Origin: Clostridiaceae bacterium
GTDB taxonomy: Bacteria > Bacillota_I > Bacilli_A > Erysipelotrichales > Coprobacillaceae
Assembly (NCBI GenBank): GCA_902363625.1
Contig: CABJAS010000010.1
Location: 26,060 to 90,059 of the forward strand
Direction: 5' to 3'
Length of the DNA: 64,000 nucleotides
Numbering within the stretch: the stretch's first letter is position 1; each line of letters starts with the position of its first letter. Made by a program: the position numbers and the translations under genes. The notes under the pieces are model-generated. The model worked only from the letters and a program-made list of their open reading frames with translations, did not search any database and was not told where the DNA came from. Shown here piece by piece: positions 26,217 through 35,219 of this stretch.

Positions 26217-29200
26217 CTATTTCAAACGTTTTAACTGGTTGACAGTAATCGATAAATTCGTTTTACGATCTACTTTGCCTTCCACTAAACAAACGTTTCC
26301 TCTTTTAATTATTTCTTGATATCTTTCATAATTCTGTGAGAAAACAACTCCATCTACTTGGTCATTTTCATCATAGAAGGTGACAAAGCACATTGTCTGC
26401 CCTCTTTTATCGTTAATCACCTTGACACGCTGAATTGCCAGTACACTGATCACTTTTTGTCCGAGGTGCTTTTCATATTCATAGATCGGTACAGTCGCAA
26501 AATTCAGTTTCTCACGATACAAAGATAAAGGATGCTTAGATAAATAAATGCCCAGCACTTCTTTCTCTTTTTCCAAGCGTTCCAAATATTGATCTTCTGC
26601 TACTTTTAAAATAGGCTTATCTGTAATTCCCAGCTTAGAATACACTTCACTGTATTCCAAAAGGATAGAAATATTTTCTTTCATCATCGCTCGTGAATAG
26701 CCAAATTCATCCAAGGCTCCTGAATCAATCAATGATTCGATCGTCTTAGCTGAAATACGGTGCTGATAGATACGAATAAAGAAATCAAAAATATCTTTAA
26801 ACAGCCCTTCCTGACGGACTGTCTCGATTTCTTTATAGACAACATCTCCCACATTTTTAATGGCTGTCAAGGCATAGCGAATATTATGATCTTCTACTTT
26901 AAAACGCTGAGTTGAGCGGTTGATCGAAGGCGGGAGCAGTGTAACACCATACTTTTTCCCTTCCTGTATCAAAGAAAGCTTGCTTGTCGTTGATCCGGAT
27001 TCACTGGAAATCAAGGCAGCAAAGAATTCTAAAGGATAATGTACTTTTAAATAAGCCATTTGATAGGCTACATAGGCATACGCTACAGAATGAGATTTAT
27101 TAAATCCATAATTGGCAAACTTTAAGATTAATTCAAAAACTTTGTTTGCCAGAGCTTCATCATACCCGTTTTTTAATGCTCCTTCAATAAATTCAACCTT
27201 TAAAGATTCCATGAGCCTAGTTTCCTTCTTTGAGGTTGCTTTACGCAGGATATCTGCTTTCGCTAATGAGAATCCAGCCAGCTTTTGAGCAACCTGCATT
27301 AATTGTTCTTGGTAGATCATGACGCCATATGTTGGTTTTAATATCTGATCCAGATCCGGATGCAGTGATTCAACCGGACTTTCCCCATGTTTTCTCGCTA
27401 AAAACAAAGGAATGTTTTCCATCGGTCCCGGTCTGAACAACGCATTTGCCGCAATAATATCATCAAAACAGCTGACCTTCATTTTTCTTAACAGCTGTTT
27501 CATCCCATCCGATTCTAGTTGGAATACCCCGAAAGTATCCCCAGCCGCAATCAGATCATAGACCTTTTTATCATCTAAAGGGATCGTATTAATATTGATC
27601 TTTTCACCGGTATTTTTCTCAATAGCTTTTAAGATATAATCAATCACTGTCAGATTTCGCAATCCTAAAAAATCCATTTTAAGCAGTCCTACTTCTTCAA
27701 TGTAATCTTTGGAATACTGACTCATCAAAAAGCCGCTTGGTCCATAGACTAGAGGAATCAGTTCATCTAACGGCTGCGAGGATAAAATAACTCCGGCAGC
27801 ATGCTGAGAAATATTACGAGGCAAGCGCTCAATTAAAAAAACACTCGGCATCATGTAACGGTAATGGTCATCTTTATCTACTTCTATTTGAAAACTGGCA
27901 TTGCCTTGATACATCTGCAATGCTGATTTTTTAATTTTGTATGAGGTCGGAACCTGAGAAGCCAGACGCTCTAAACGGGGCAAAGGTACCTTAATGACCT
28001 TCCCTAAATCCTTAATCGCTACTCTTGGTCCGTATGTATTAAACGTAACGATTCCGGCAACATGACGATTTCCATATTTACTAACGACATAAGACACTAC
28101 TTCTTCACGACGATCATCCTGAAAATCAATATCAATATCCGGCATCGAAATTCTCTCCACATTTAAGAAACGCTCAAACAAAAGATTATAATGAATCGGA
28201 TCACAGTTGGTAATTCCTAACACATAAGAAACCAAACTTCCTGCCGCCGATCCTCTTCCCGGTCCAACTAAAATACCATGTGATTTGGCATATTTGACAT
28301 AATCCCATACGATCAAAAAATAATCACAATAATTCATTTTGGTAATAACACTAAGTTCTTCTCTTAAACGTTCTATGTATTCTGACGGTACTTTTTGATT
28401 GGCAAAGCGTTTCTTTAAGCCCATGATGCAAAGCTGCTTTAAATATTCCTGACTGCTTCCATTATGAGGTACCGGATATTTAGGCAAATGCAGCTCATCC
28501 ATCGGAATCTTAGCATCGATGGATAATATCAGCTGAATGGTTTCATTGATGATTTCCGGCTCAAACAGCGTCTCCATTTCATCAGTCTTTTTAAGATATT
28601 TTTCCCAAGTGATCGGCTGATGAGTAGGATCAAAAGTAATGCCTAATTTGCTGGCATTTACTAAATCCAATCCTAAGGCATCCGCTTTATCCAAGTAGCT
28701 GACCTGATTCGAGCAGACTACTTTAATATAATGCATCTTAGCCAATGATAAGAGATGTTCGTTCACCTTTTCCTGCAAAGCAATCTGATGACGATGCAGA
28801 TTAATATAAAAATGATCTTTAAATAATTCTTTAAAATGAACCAGATGACGCAAAGCTTCATTATAAAGCTCTTTTGTAATCAAACGTTCTAAAATTCCGT
28901 TTTGTCCCGGTGTCAGTATAAAAAGGTGAGGCTGAAAATTAGCTAAGCTATCCAAGGTTACATCCTCACCTAACTGGATCATTGTGGAAATTTTGCATAA
29001 ATGAAAATAGCCTTCCGTATCTTTCGCAAGGAGCACAAAAGGATATTTCTCATCTTCGATCAAAATATCAGCTTCCATTCCTAAAATTGGCTTTATCTCT
29101 TCTTTTAGACACAGCTTATAAAACTCTACCATGCCATACAGATTGTTTTTATCGGTTAAAGCCACTGCATTTTGACCAAACTTTTTTGCTTGGGTGACAA

Positions 29201-29267
29201 TGTCCTTCACTAGCATGGTACTTTCTTGAAAACTATAGCCACTATACACTTGCAAATGTCCGAACAT
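26217..29267 (-). CDS. dnaE: DNA polymerase III subunit alpha (DnaE type)
   Basis: A 1016-residue family C polymerase, the second replicative polymerase of Firmicutes that extends primers on the lagging strand. The N-terminal PHP domain begins HLQVYSGYS, lacking the HxH metal ligands as in Bacillus DnaE. The palm has GPGRGSAAGSLVSY and the aspartates PDIDIDFQDD. The region GVMIYQEQLMQVA, helix-hairpin-helix (about 810-840) and a C-terminal OB fold (about 935-1010) follow. At about 100 residues shorter than B. subtilis DnaE it is compact but complete. Confidence 0.96.
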   Translation of the reverse strand: MFGHLQVYSGYSFQESTMLVKDIVTQAKKFGQNAVALTDKNNLYGMVEFYKLCLKEEIKPILGMEADILIEDEKYPFVLLAKDTEGYFHLCKISTMIQLGEDVTLDSLANFQPHLFILTPGQNGILERLITKELYNEALRHLVHFKELFKDHFYINLHRHQIALQEKVNEHLLSLAKMHYIKVVCSNQVSYLDKADALGLDLVNASKLGITFDPTHQPITWEKYLKKTDEMETLFEPEIINETIQLILSIDAKIPMDELHLPKYPVPHNGSSQEYLKQLCIMGLKKRFANQKVPSEYIERLREELSVITKMNYCDYFLIVWDYVKYAKSHGILVGPGRGSAAGSLVSYVLGITNCDPIHYNLLFERFLNVERISMPDIDIDFQDDRREEVVSYVVSKYGNRHVAGIVTFNTYGPRVAIKDLGKVIKVPLPRLERLASQVPTSYKIKKSALQMYQGNASFQIEVDKDDHYRYMMPSVFLIERLPRNISQHAAGVILSSQPLDELIPLVYGPSGFLMSQYSKDYIEEVGLLKMDFLGLRNLTVIDYILKAIEKNTGEKININTIPLDDKKVYDLIAAGDTFGVFQLESDGMKQLLRKMKVSCFDDIIAANALFRPGPMENIPLFLARKHGESPVESLHPDLDQILKPTYGVMIYQEQLMQVAQKLAGFSLAKADILRKATSKKETRLMESLKVEFIEGALKNGYDEALANKVFELILKFANYGFNKSHSVAYAYVAYQMAYLKVHYPLEFFAALISSESGSTTSKLSLIQEGKKYGVTLLPPSINRSTQRFKVEDHNIRYALTAIKNVGDVVYKEIETVRQEGLFKDIFDFFIRIYQHRISAKTIESLIDSGALDEFGYSRAMMKENISILLEYSEVYSKLGITDKPILKVAEDQYLERLEKEKEVLGIYLSKHPLSLYREKLNFATVPIYEYEKHLGQKVISVLAIQRVKVINDKRGQTMCFVTFYDENDQVDGVVFSQNYERYQEIIKRGNVCLVEGKVDRKTNLSITVNQLKRLK

Positions 29268-29326
29268 CCTATCACCACCTTTAAAATATTATACCATTGT
29301 TTTGCTGATTTATAAAGAAACAAGTC

Positions 29327-29650
29327 CTAAATGATACAGCGGTACGTACAGATGACTAGCAGAACAATAATATAGATACTGACAATAGCATAAATCGCCG
29401 CACAAATTTGAAACTGGTAATACCATTGACGTAATGCCACACGATAAAGAAACAAGCCTATGATCCAATAATTATATCGAGCGTCAATACAGCGAAACAT
29501 TTTTGTATTACAAATCACAATGACGGATAAAATTACTGCCATTGCATGAAATAAGACACCCCAATAAGAAAAGAAAAATTGTAGAAATAATAATATTGCA
29601 CAGAGAAACTGCAATTCTCTTATTTTTTTCACCATTATCATCATAATCAC
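29327..29650 (-). CDS. Hypothetical small membrane protein
   Basis: A 107-residue protein with about three membrane helices (about 13-50, 60-72 and 80-102) rich in Phe, Ile and Tyr. No family is recognised. Several ATGs lie at the start; an AGGTG site best fits the first or second (29650 or 29647). It stands between dnaE and the TSCPD gene without a clear functional link. Confidence 0.5.
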   Translation of the reverse strand: MIMMIMVKKIRELQFLCAILLFLQFFFSYWGVLFHAMAVILSVIVICNTKMFRCIDARYNYWIIGLFLYRVALRQWYYQFQICAAIYAIVSIYIIVLLVICTYRCII

Positions 29651-29693
29651 CTATTACACTATATGTCCTAAATGATTTAAGCATACTTGTTTT

Positions 29694-29721
29694 AAAATAA
29701 AAATACCACCTATGTGGTATT
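29694..29721 (-). terminator. Terminator of the TSCPD gene
   Basis: AATACCAC / GTGGTATT 8-bp stem with a 4-nt loop and TTTATTTT tail on the minus strand. Confidence 0.8.
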
Positions 29722-29962
29722 AGAGTGTTTCTCTTAACGCTTTTGCAAGCTGATCAGGACATGATGTCGGTTTAGCTCCGCAGCGGTTTCCTTCTAATTT
29801 TTCAATGACTTCTTCCGCTTTCATGCCTTTTACTAATTTTGATATTCCTAATGTATTCCCGGCACATCCGCCAACGAATTTCACATCTTTAATAATTCCG
29901 TCTTCCACCTCTAAATCAATTCGTTTTGCACATACGCCTACTGTTTGATAACTCATCTTCAT
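29720..29962 (-). CDS. TSCPD domain-containing protein (TIGR03905 family)
   Basis: An 80-residue protein with the family motif TSCPDQLAKAL near the C-terminus, preceded by GGCAGNTLGISKLVKG and the cysteine in RCGAKPTSC. The domain resembles the C-terminal zinc-binding part of class II ribonucleotide reductases, but the stand-alone family has no assigned function. A GGAGG site precedes it. Confidence 0.85.
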   Translation of the reverse strand: MKMSYQTVGVCAKRIDLEVEDGIIKDVKFVGGCAGNTLGISKLVKGMKAEEVIEKLEGNRCGAKPTSCPDQLAKALRETL

Positions 29963-30020
29963 ATTCGTATCCTCCCATTAGGTATGTTATCACCATTGAT
30001 TTATAAATGCAATAAAATCA

Positions 30021-30044
30021 CACAAAAAGCGAGTTTCCTCGCTT
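30021..30044 (-). terminator. Terminator of apbE
   Basis: AAGCGAG / CTCGCTT stem with a 4-nt loop and TTTTGTG tail on the minus strand. Confidence 0.8.
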
Positions 30045-31134
30045 ATCTGTTTAAATGGAAATTATCGCCTTCCACTAATCCGTCTGTATATTGAACAGTT
30101 CCATCGTTTAATAGCCAGACAGCCTCAACACCTTCTAAACTGTCAACCAACGCTTTTCCTTCTTCATACGGAAGTAAAAACAAAGTAGAAGACAAGAAGT
30201 CTGCATAGCCTGAATCTTCTGTGATGATGCTGACAGATCTGAAATAGGTTGCCGGATACAAAGTATCAGGATCAACTAAATGACTGTACACATTCCCATC
30301 CTTATCCTTAAAGTTACGCTGATAATCTCCGCTCGTGACAATGGCTTTGTTATCGGCAATGATCATTGCCGGATACTTCCCGTCACTATAAGCACCATTG
30401 TTTGGGGATTCAATACCGACAAAGAATTCATTTTTACTTCTTGGCACAAATTCATTGCCGTTTGCTTTGATCTTTCTTTCTCCATAGCTGGCAATATTCC
30501 CTCCGCCGGAAATAAGAAATGCTTCTACACCATTATCGATCAACACTTGTTTCACATATTCAATGGCATATCCTTTTGCTGTTGCACCAACATCAATAGA
30601 GGTCTTTGGATCTGAGATATAAACCGTATTATTGATCGTATCAATTTCTACAGAATCAATATTCATATGCTGACTGGCTTCTTCCAGCTGACTGGTGCTA
30701 GGGGGAACCCCAACTCCGTCCACAGCATTATCACGTGAATCATGCCATAAAGATAAGACAGATCCCATCGCAATATTGACTTTTGTCGAAACAGTCTTAT
30801 AATCCGTTACTGATTTTTGAAGCATATCCACGATCACCGGATCAACGCTAACCGCTTTTATTCCTGCATTGTCATTAATTGTCTTAATGTTGTTTAAGCC
30901 TTCATAACTGGTATATTTATCAAACAATTGGTCTAAGCGTGTCAATTCTTCTTTAATCAGTTTCATTTGAGTATCAAACTCTTTTTGAGATTTGACATAG
31001 GCCATATATTCAATCACTGTATCAAAAGGTCCTGTAAAAGAATCTTTTAAATATTGATATTTAGACGAAGAGCTTTGACAGCCTACCAACGCGAATGAAA
31101 GAATGACAGCTAATATTATTTTAATCTGTTTCAT
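30043..31134 (-). CDS. apbE: FAD:protein FMN transferase (ApbE lipoprotein)
   Basis: Attaches FMN covalently to threonine in FMN_bind and RnfD/RnfG-type proteins outside the membrane. It has a lipoprotein signal (lipobox ALVGC, Cys19), then the ApbE fold: GPFDTVIEYMAY, IDVGATAKGYAIEYV, SGGGNIASYGERK and HLVDPDTLYPATYFRSVSI, the last with the metal and flavin-binding residues. The length of 363 is typical. Eight candidate flavinylation motifs occur in proteins of this window, so it is the probable maturation enzyme for the Rnf complex here. Confidence 0.95.
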   Translation of the reverse strand: MKQIKIILAVILSFALVGCQSSSSKYQYLKDSFTGPFDTVIEYMAYVKSQKEFDTQMKLIKEELTRLDQLFDKYTSYEGLNNIKTINDNAGIKAVSVDPVIVDMLQKSVTDYKTVSTKVNIAMGSVLSLWHDSRDNAVDGVGVPPSTSQLEEASQHMNIDSVEIDTINNTVYISDPKTSIDVGATAKGYAIEYVKQVLIDNGVEAFLISGGGNIASYGERKIKANGNEFVPRSKNEFFVGIESPNNGAYSDGKYPAMIIADNKAIVTSGDYQRNFKDKDGNVYSHLVDPDTLYPATYFRSVSIITEDSGYADFLSSTLFLLPYEEGKALVDSLEGVEAVWLLNDGTVQYTDGLVEGDNFHLNR

Positions 31135-31190
31135 AAGTTCCTCCTCTGAGGTATTATATACTATTTATCGGCAATGATAAACTATAATTA

Positions 31191-33446
31191 TTATAATTTG
31201 ACAGTAATTTTATGATCAGACAGTAAATATTCTTCACCTTGATAACAGATTTTATTATCACCGTTAAACCCATCTAAAGTGATTGTCATTTCCTTTTCTT
31301 GACTGACAACATTCACTTTCCCCATGCGGCCATCATCTCCATAAACGAATTGGCAAAGTGTCTGATTAGGTAGAATATGATATAGTTTGATCATGACATC
31401 GCTCAGATAGTCATACTGCGCACTGCATTGATTTTCACTGGTCACTAAGATCGTATTCTCTCTTACCATGAGCGGCAGGCTGTCATAGCCGTGAGTTTCT
31501 TTAATCCAGTTTCCACCCTCATATTCTTTATTTGTCAGAATATTTGTCCAGATTCCTTTTGGCAAATAGTATTCAACTTCGCCATTTTCCTGAAGAATCG
31601 GAGCTACCAGCAGCTGATCCCCTAACATATATTGATTATCCAGACTATGGGTAGTACGGTCTTCTAAAAATTCTAACACCATTGCCCTCATCATCGGAAT
31701 TCCGGTTTGATGCGTCTTCACAGATTGCGTATATAAATAAGGCATCAGTGAAAGCTTTAGCTTTGTAAACTGGCGTGTGACTGCCACTGCTTCTTCTCCG
31801 TACTGCCAAGGTACTTTATATTCTCCGCTTCCATGATAGCGTGAATGGGTTGAAAGCAAACCAAACTGACTCCAGCGTTTATAAAGGTCAGGTGAACATC
31901 CATCTTCAAAACCACCAATATCATGTGACCAGTAGCCAAATCCGGAAAGTGTAAACGATAATCCGCCACGCAATGATTCTGCCATAGAAGCATAAACGGA
32001 AACGCAGTCACCACCCCAATGTACCGGGAACTGCTGTCCGCCAACAGTTGCAGAACGGGCAAATAAACATGCTTCATGTTCTCCCCTTTTATTTTTCAAT
32101 AAATTAAATACGGCTTCATTATATAAATGAGTATAATAGTTATGCATCAGTTTCGGATCTGAATGATCGTAGTAAACCACATCAGTGGGAATTCTTTCTC
32201 CGAAATCTGTTTTAAAGCTATCCACACCCATATCAATCAACTTTTCTAAATAGCTTAAATACCAGCGGGCAGCCTTTGGATTAGTGAAATCAACTAACCC
32301 CATTCCAGCCTGCCACATATCCCATTGCCAGACTGAACCATCAGCACGTTTAAGCAGATAACCGTTCTCCATTCCTTCTTTAAATAACGGAGACTTTTGT
32401 CCGATATAAGGATTGATCCAAACACAGATCTTAACTCCTTTATCATGAATCCTTTTCAGCATTTTTTCAGGATCAGGGAAGGTTTTAGGATTCCATTTAA
32501 AATTGCACCACTCAAACTCATCCATCCAGCAGCAGTCAAAATGGAAGACATCTAAAGGAATATCTCTTTCCAGCATACCGTCGATGAATTCATTGACGGT
32601 TGCTTCATCGTAGTCCGTTAAGAATGACGTAGACAGCCATAAGCCAAATGACCATGCCGGCGGCAATGACGGTTTTCCAGTCAAAGAAGTATAATGTACT
32701 AATACATCTTTCATGTCCTGACCGCCAATAAAATAGTAATGCAGGACTTCTCCTTCTGTACTGAACTGTACTTTTGACACCTTTTCAGAAGCCACTTCAA
32801 AAGATACCAATCCCGGTGTATTGACAAAGATACCATAACTTTGATTCGTAATGTAGAACGGAATATTCTTATAACTCTGTTCACTGCCGGTACCCCCGTC
32901 TTTATTATAGATATCGACAACCTGACCATTTTTTATAAACGGAGTAAAACGTTCTCCCAAACCATACACATATTCATTATGTGCGATCGTTAATTCTTCT
33001 TTCATATAAGCCGTTCCATTTGTCTCTACATATCCCAGAGATTTAAAAAGGCTCTCTGTTTTTAGCTGACCGTCATAATAAAAAGATAACTCATATTTTC
33101 CTTTTATCGTTTTAATCACAGCCTGTGCTTTTCCAGATGTATAGATAAGACAGTCGTCTTTTTCATCAATGATAATTTCGTGTTCAGTTTCATTTAATTG
33201 AAACTGCGGCTGATTTGGCAATCCCCCGATGTGATGATAAGCCTTCACCCCAATAACATCTTCAATCGGTGAATCTAATTCTATGCTCAGCATCCCCATA
33301 TTCAAGGTATCTCCTTTTGTTTGGATACTCTTAAATGGTGCATATAAAACAAGTGTTTTCCCTTTAATTTGGTAATCGTAAATTTCAATAGCGTTACTGT
33401 GAACAGTGCCCTCTTTAAGCATCCAATAACCGTCTGTAAACTTCAT
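31191..33446 (-). CDS. yicI: Alpha-xylosidase (GH31, YicI-like)
   Basis: A 751-residue cytoplasmic GH31 enzyme that releases alpha-linked xylose (or related alpha-glycosides) from oligosaccharides. The nucleophile lies in FKTDFGERIP, the YicI-type motif, and the acid/base region is FARSATVGGQQFPVHWGGD. FHFDCCWMDEFEWCNFKWN fixes the -1 sugar site. It is monocistronic and has a perfect cre site just before its start, so it should be repressed by CcpA in glucose. Confidence 0.92.
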   Translation of the reverse strand: MKFTDGYWMLKEGTVHSNAIEIYDYQIKGKTLVLYAPFKSIQTKGDTLNMGMLSIELDSPIEDVIGVKAYHHIGGLPNQPQFQLNETEHEIIIDEKDDCLIYTSGKAQAVIKTIKGKYELSFYYDGQLKTESLFKSLGYVETNGTAYMKEELTIAHNEYVYGLGERFTPFIKNGQVVDIYNKDGGTGSEQSYKNIPFYITNQSYGIFVNTPGLVSFEVASEKVSKVQFSTEGEVLHYYFIGGQDMKDVLVHYTSLTGKPSLPPAWSFGLWLSTSFLTDYDEATVNEFIDGMLERDIPLDVFHFDCCWMDEFEWCNFKWNPKTFPDPEKMLKRIHDKGVKICVWINPYIGQKSPLFKEGMENGYLLKRADGSVWQWDMWQAGMGLVDFTNPKAARWYLSYLEKLIDMGVDSFKTDFGERIPTDVVYYDHSDPKLMHNYYTHLYNEAVFNLLKNKRGEHEACLFARSATVGGQQFPVHWGGDCVSVYASMAESLRGGLSFTLSGFGYWSHDIGGFEDGCSPDLYKRWSQFGLLSTHSRYHGSGEYKVPWQYGEEAVAVTRQFTKLKLSLMPYLYTQSVKTHQTGIPMMRAMVLEFLEDRTTHSLDNQYMLGDQLLVAPILQENGEVEYYLPKGIWTNILTNKEYEGGNWIKETHGYDSLPLMVRENTILVTSENQCSAQYDYLSDVMIKLYHILPNQTLCQFVYGDDGRMGKVNVVSQEKEMTITLDGFNGDNKICYQGEEYLLSDHKITVKL

Positions 33447-33462
33447 AATTCATCCTCCTAGC

Positions 33463-33476
33463 TGAAAGCGTTAACA
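33463..33476 (+). promoter_or_regulatory. CcpA operator (cre) of the alpha-xylosidase gene
   Basis: TGAAAGCGTTAACA matches TGWAANCGNTNWCA at all 14 positions. It lies between a TATAAT -10 element (33488-33483, minus strand) and the ribosome site, a position typical of repression. Confidence 0.8.
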
Positions 33477-33521
33477 TGTTTTATTATAAACTATTTATAG
33501 CAAAAGTACAGATACCCATAA

Positions 33522-33549
33522 CAAAAAAAACCGGAATTTTTTCCGGTTT
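33522..33549 (-). terminator. Terminator of the tandem FMN lipoprotein gene
   Basis: AACCGGAA / TTCCGGTT stem with a 4-nt A/T loop and an eight-T tail on the minus strand. Confidence 0.85.
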
Positions 33550-33557
33550 TTGAATGA

Positions 33558-34502
33558 CTATTTAGCTGTTTCAAATGCTTCTGCTAAAGCAGCTTGGAAA
33601 TCAGCGATTGAGATTGTACATCCTGAAGCGATGTCAGTTCCTTCTTTAGGTACTGATTTATGATCTTCATCTTTGTCATAAACTTCGATTGCTTTTACTT
33701 TATCAGCAGTCATACCTTTTAATTTTCCAACTAAGAAGTTAACTTGTTCATAGAATTCTTTTCCGATTCCGGCTTTTTCAGAAACACCTTTCATTCCGTA
33801 ATCTTCTTTTTTCTCCATTTTACTTCTTACATCAGAAGCATTAGAAGTTTGAGCAACGTCAATATTTGACCATTCGATCTCACCTTTAGAGTTTAAAGCA
33901 ACTTGTGCTACAGTTGTATTAACTTGACCTTTAGCATCATCTACAGAGATAACTTCACCAGCTCCAATTTTGTCAGCTTTTACTTCTGCCATATTATCGA
34001 AAGCTTTTTGGATTGCAGCTTGGAATTCTGCGATTGAAATTGTACATCCAGCAGCGATGTCAGTTCCTTCTTTAGGTACTGATTTATGTTCTTCATCTTT
34101 GTCATAAACTTCAATGTTTTTAACATCTTCAGCAGTCATTCCGATTAATTTTTCTTCTAAGAAATCTACTTGTTCGTAAAGTTCTTTACCGATTCCGGCT
34201 TTTTCAGAAACACCCTTCATTCCGTAATCTTCTTTTTTCTCTACTTTTGTACGAGTTTCTTTTGCGTCATTCGTATTTTGTTGAGCAACATCTAAATCAA
34301 CATATGCGATTTTTCCTTTGCTGTCCAGACCTACAGTAGCCATAGTTGTATTAACTTGGTTGTAGTCTCCTTTTTCTGACACAGAAGTTACCATACCGAA
34401 ACCAACTTTTGTGTACTTAACAGATGATCCACCACATGCAGTAAGTGTCATCACCATAGCAGCTGAAGCAGCAACTGCCATAACTTTTTTAAAGTTTTTC
34501 AT
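33558..34502 (-). CDS. Lipoprotein with two tandem FMN_bind-like repeats
   Basis: A 314-residue lipoprotein (lipobox LTAC, Cys23) made of two repeats of about 142 residues (about 30-170 and 175-312). Each repeat ends in GTDIA[A/S]GCTISI followed by an amphipathic helix, aligning with the DxxTGAT flavinylation motif of FMN_bind domains but with Cys for Ala; the threonines would be Thr154 and Thr296. The block KKEDYGMKGVSEKAGIGKE is identical in both repeats. Covalent FMN is therefore plausible but not certain. It lies between the Rnf operon and apbE on the same strand, with its own promoter and terminator. Confidence 0.75.
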   Translation of the reverse strand: MKNFKKVMAVAASAAMVMTLTACGGSSVKYTKVGFGMVTSVSEKGDYNQVNTTMATVGLDSKGKIAYVDLDVAQQNTNDAKETRTKVEKKEDYGMKGVSEKAGIGKELYEQVDFLEEKLIGMTAEDVKNIEVYDKDEEHKSVPKEGTDIAAGCTISIAEFQAAIQKAFDNMAEVKADKIGAGEVISVDDAKGQVNTTVAQVALNSKGEIEWSNIDVAQTSNASDVRSKMEKKEDYGMKGVSEKAGIGKEFYEQVNFLVGKLKGMTADKVKAIEVYDKDEDHKSVPKEGTDIASGCTISIADFQAALAEAFETAK

Positions 34503-34563
34503 TTTTTCCTTCCCATCCTTACTTAGAATTTTGTTAGAGTATTAAGCTCTTTCTAACGCTTAT

Positions 34564-34592
34564 ATTATATACTAGAAGTGTATTTTGAGCAA
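34564..34592 (-). promoter_or_regulatory. Sigma-A promoter of the tandem FMN lipoprotein gene
   Basis: Minus strand TTGCTC (34592-34587), 17-bp spacer, TATAAT (34569-34564). Confidence 0.7.
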
Positions 34593-34609
34593 TACATTTC
34601 CACCAAATT

Positions 34610-34623
34610 TGCAATCGCTTTCA
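34610..34623 (-). promoter_or_regulatory. cre-like site upstream of the lipoprotein promoter
   Basis: TGAAAGCGATTGCA on the minus strand matches the CcpA consensus at 13 of 14 positions. Its centre is about 60 bp upstream of the predicted transcript start, a position associated with activation rather than repression. Confidence 0.5.
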
Positions 34624-34710
34624 CCTATTTATTATGTTTTTTGACATTATGATGTGAAATTTATCTCATATAATCACTACATTTCACATTCTGAAAACTA
34701 TTTTCAAATT

Positions 34711-34739
34711 AAAAAAAAGATGAGGGCAATCCTCATCTT
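34711..34739 (-). terminator. Terminator of the rnf operon
   Basis: AAGATGAGG / CCTCATCTT 9-bp stem with a short loop and eight T residues on the minus strand, directly after the rnfB stop. Confidence 0.88.
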
Positions 34740-35046
34740 ATAGTTTAACACTCAAAGTTGAACCATCCGGTCCTGGTGTTGTGTTCAAATATTCTACGAT
34801 TTCATCTTTTGCTTCTTTACTAGTTGGAGCACATTTTGACACTTGTGTCGCTTCTCCGTTCACTAATGCAGCAGCAAAACCTTGACATCCAGGATATCCA
34901 CATCCACCACAGTTTGCACCGGCTAGCTTGCTCATGACATAATCTTCTCTTGGGTCATTTTCTACTTTTAAGAATAGATCCGCAATACCTAGCATTGCTC
35001 CTAAAAGCGCACCAATGATCCCTAAGACAGCAACTGCTTCAATCAT
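34738..35046 (-). CDS. rnfB: RnfB, minimal form with a single 4Fe-4S domain
   Basis: A 102-residue protein: N-terminal membrane helix (about 3-26), then the RnfB cluster domain with Cys46, Cys49, Cys54 and Cys72 (CGGCGYPGCQGFAAAL...KCAP, the CX2CX4CX17C pattern). Usual RnfB continues into one or more ferredoxin domains; these are absent here and the stop is followed at once by a terminator, so this is not an assembly edge or visible frameshift. The frame is open to 35091, but GAGGAGG precedes the ATG at 35046. Last gene of the rnfCDGEA-x-B operon. Confidence 0.85.
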   Translation of the reverse strand: MIEAVAVLGIIGALLGAMLGIADLFLKVENDPREDYVMSKLAGANCGGCGYPGCQGFAAALVNGEATQVSKCAPTSKEAKDEIVEYLNTTPGPDGSTLSVKL

Positions 35047-35218
35047 TTTTTGTCTCCTCCTCATGGTGTACTGGATTGTGTGTACAATCAACTAGCTTGC
35101 AGCCATCACAATCCGCTGTTAAGTTTTCACACCCTTTTGGCTTAGGTGTTTTTTTGTTCCACATATATAATCCGATATACAGGAACACTAAGATCATTAA
35201 CCAAACTAATGCGATCAT
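35039..35218 (-). CDS. 59-residue Cys-rich membrane protein between rnfA and rnfB
   Basis: This small ORF fills the gap between rnfA and rnfB exactly: the rnfA TAA is followed by A then its ATG, and its last 8 bp overlap the rnfB start. The protein starts MIALVWLMILVFLYIGLYMW (one membrane helix, about 2-20), then a lysine-rich turn and a tail with Cys30, Cys37, Cys40 and Cys45 (CX6CX2CX4C). The layout recalls FeoB-associated Cys-rich membrane proteins. An Fe-S or metal-binding accessory role in the Rnf complex is inferred from position and cysteines; no family is firmly recognised. Confidence 0.75.
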   Translation of the reverse strand: MIALVWLMILVFLYIGLYMWNKKTPKPKGCENLTADCDGCKLVDCTHNPVHHEEETKND

Positions 35219-35219
35219 T

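Noticed and set aside
34503..34737. Remnant of the missing RnfB ferredoxin domain downstream of the rnfB stop
   Set aside because: The sequence after the stop is a terminator and a promoter region; no CxxCxxC coding remnant in any frame was seen.
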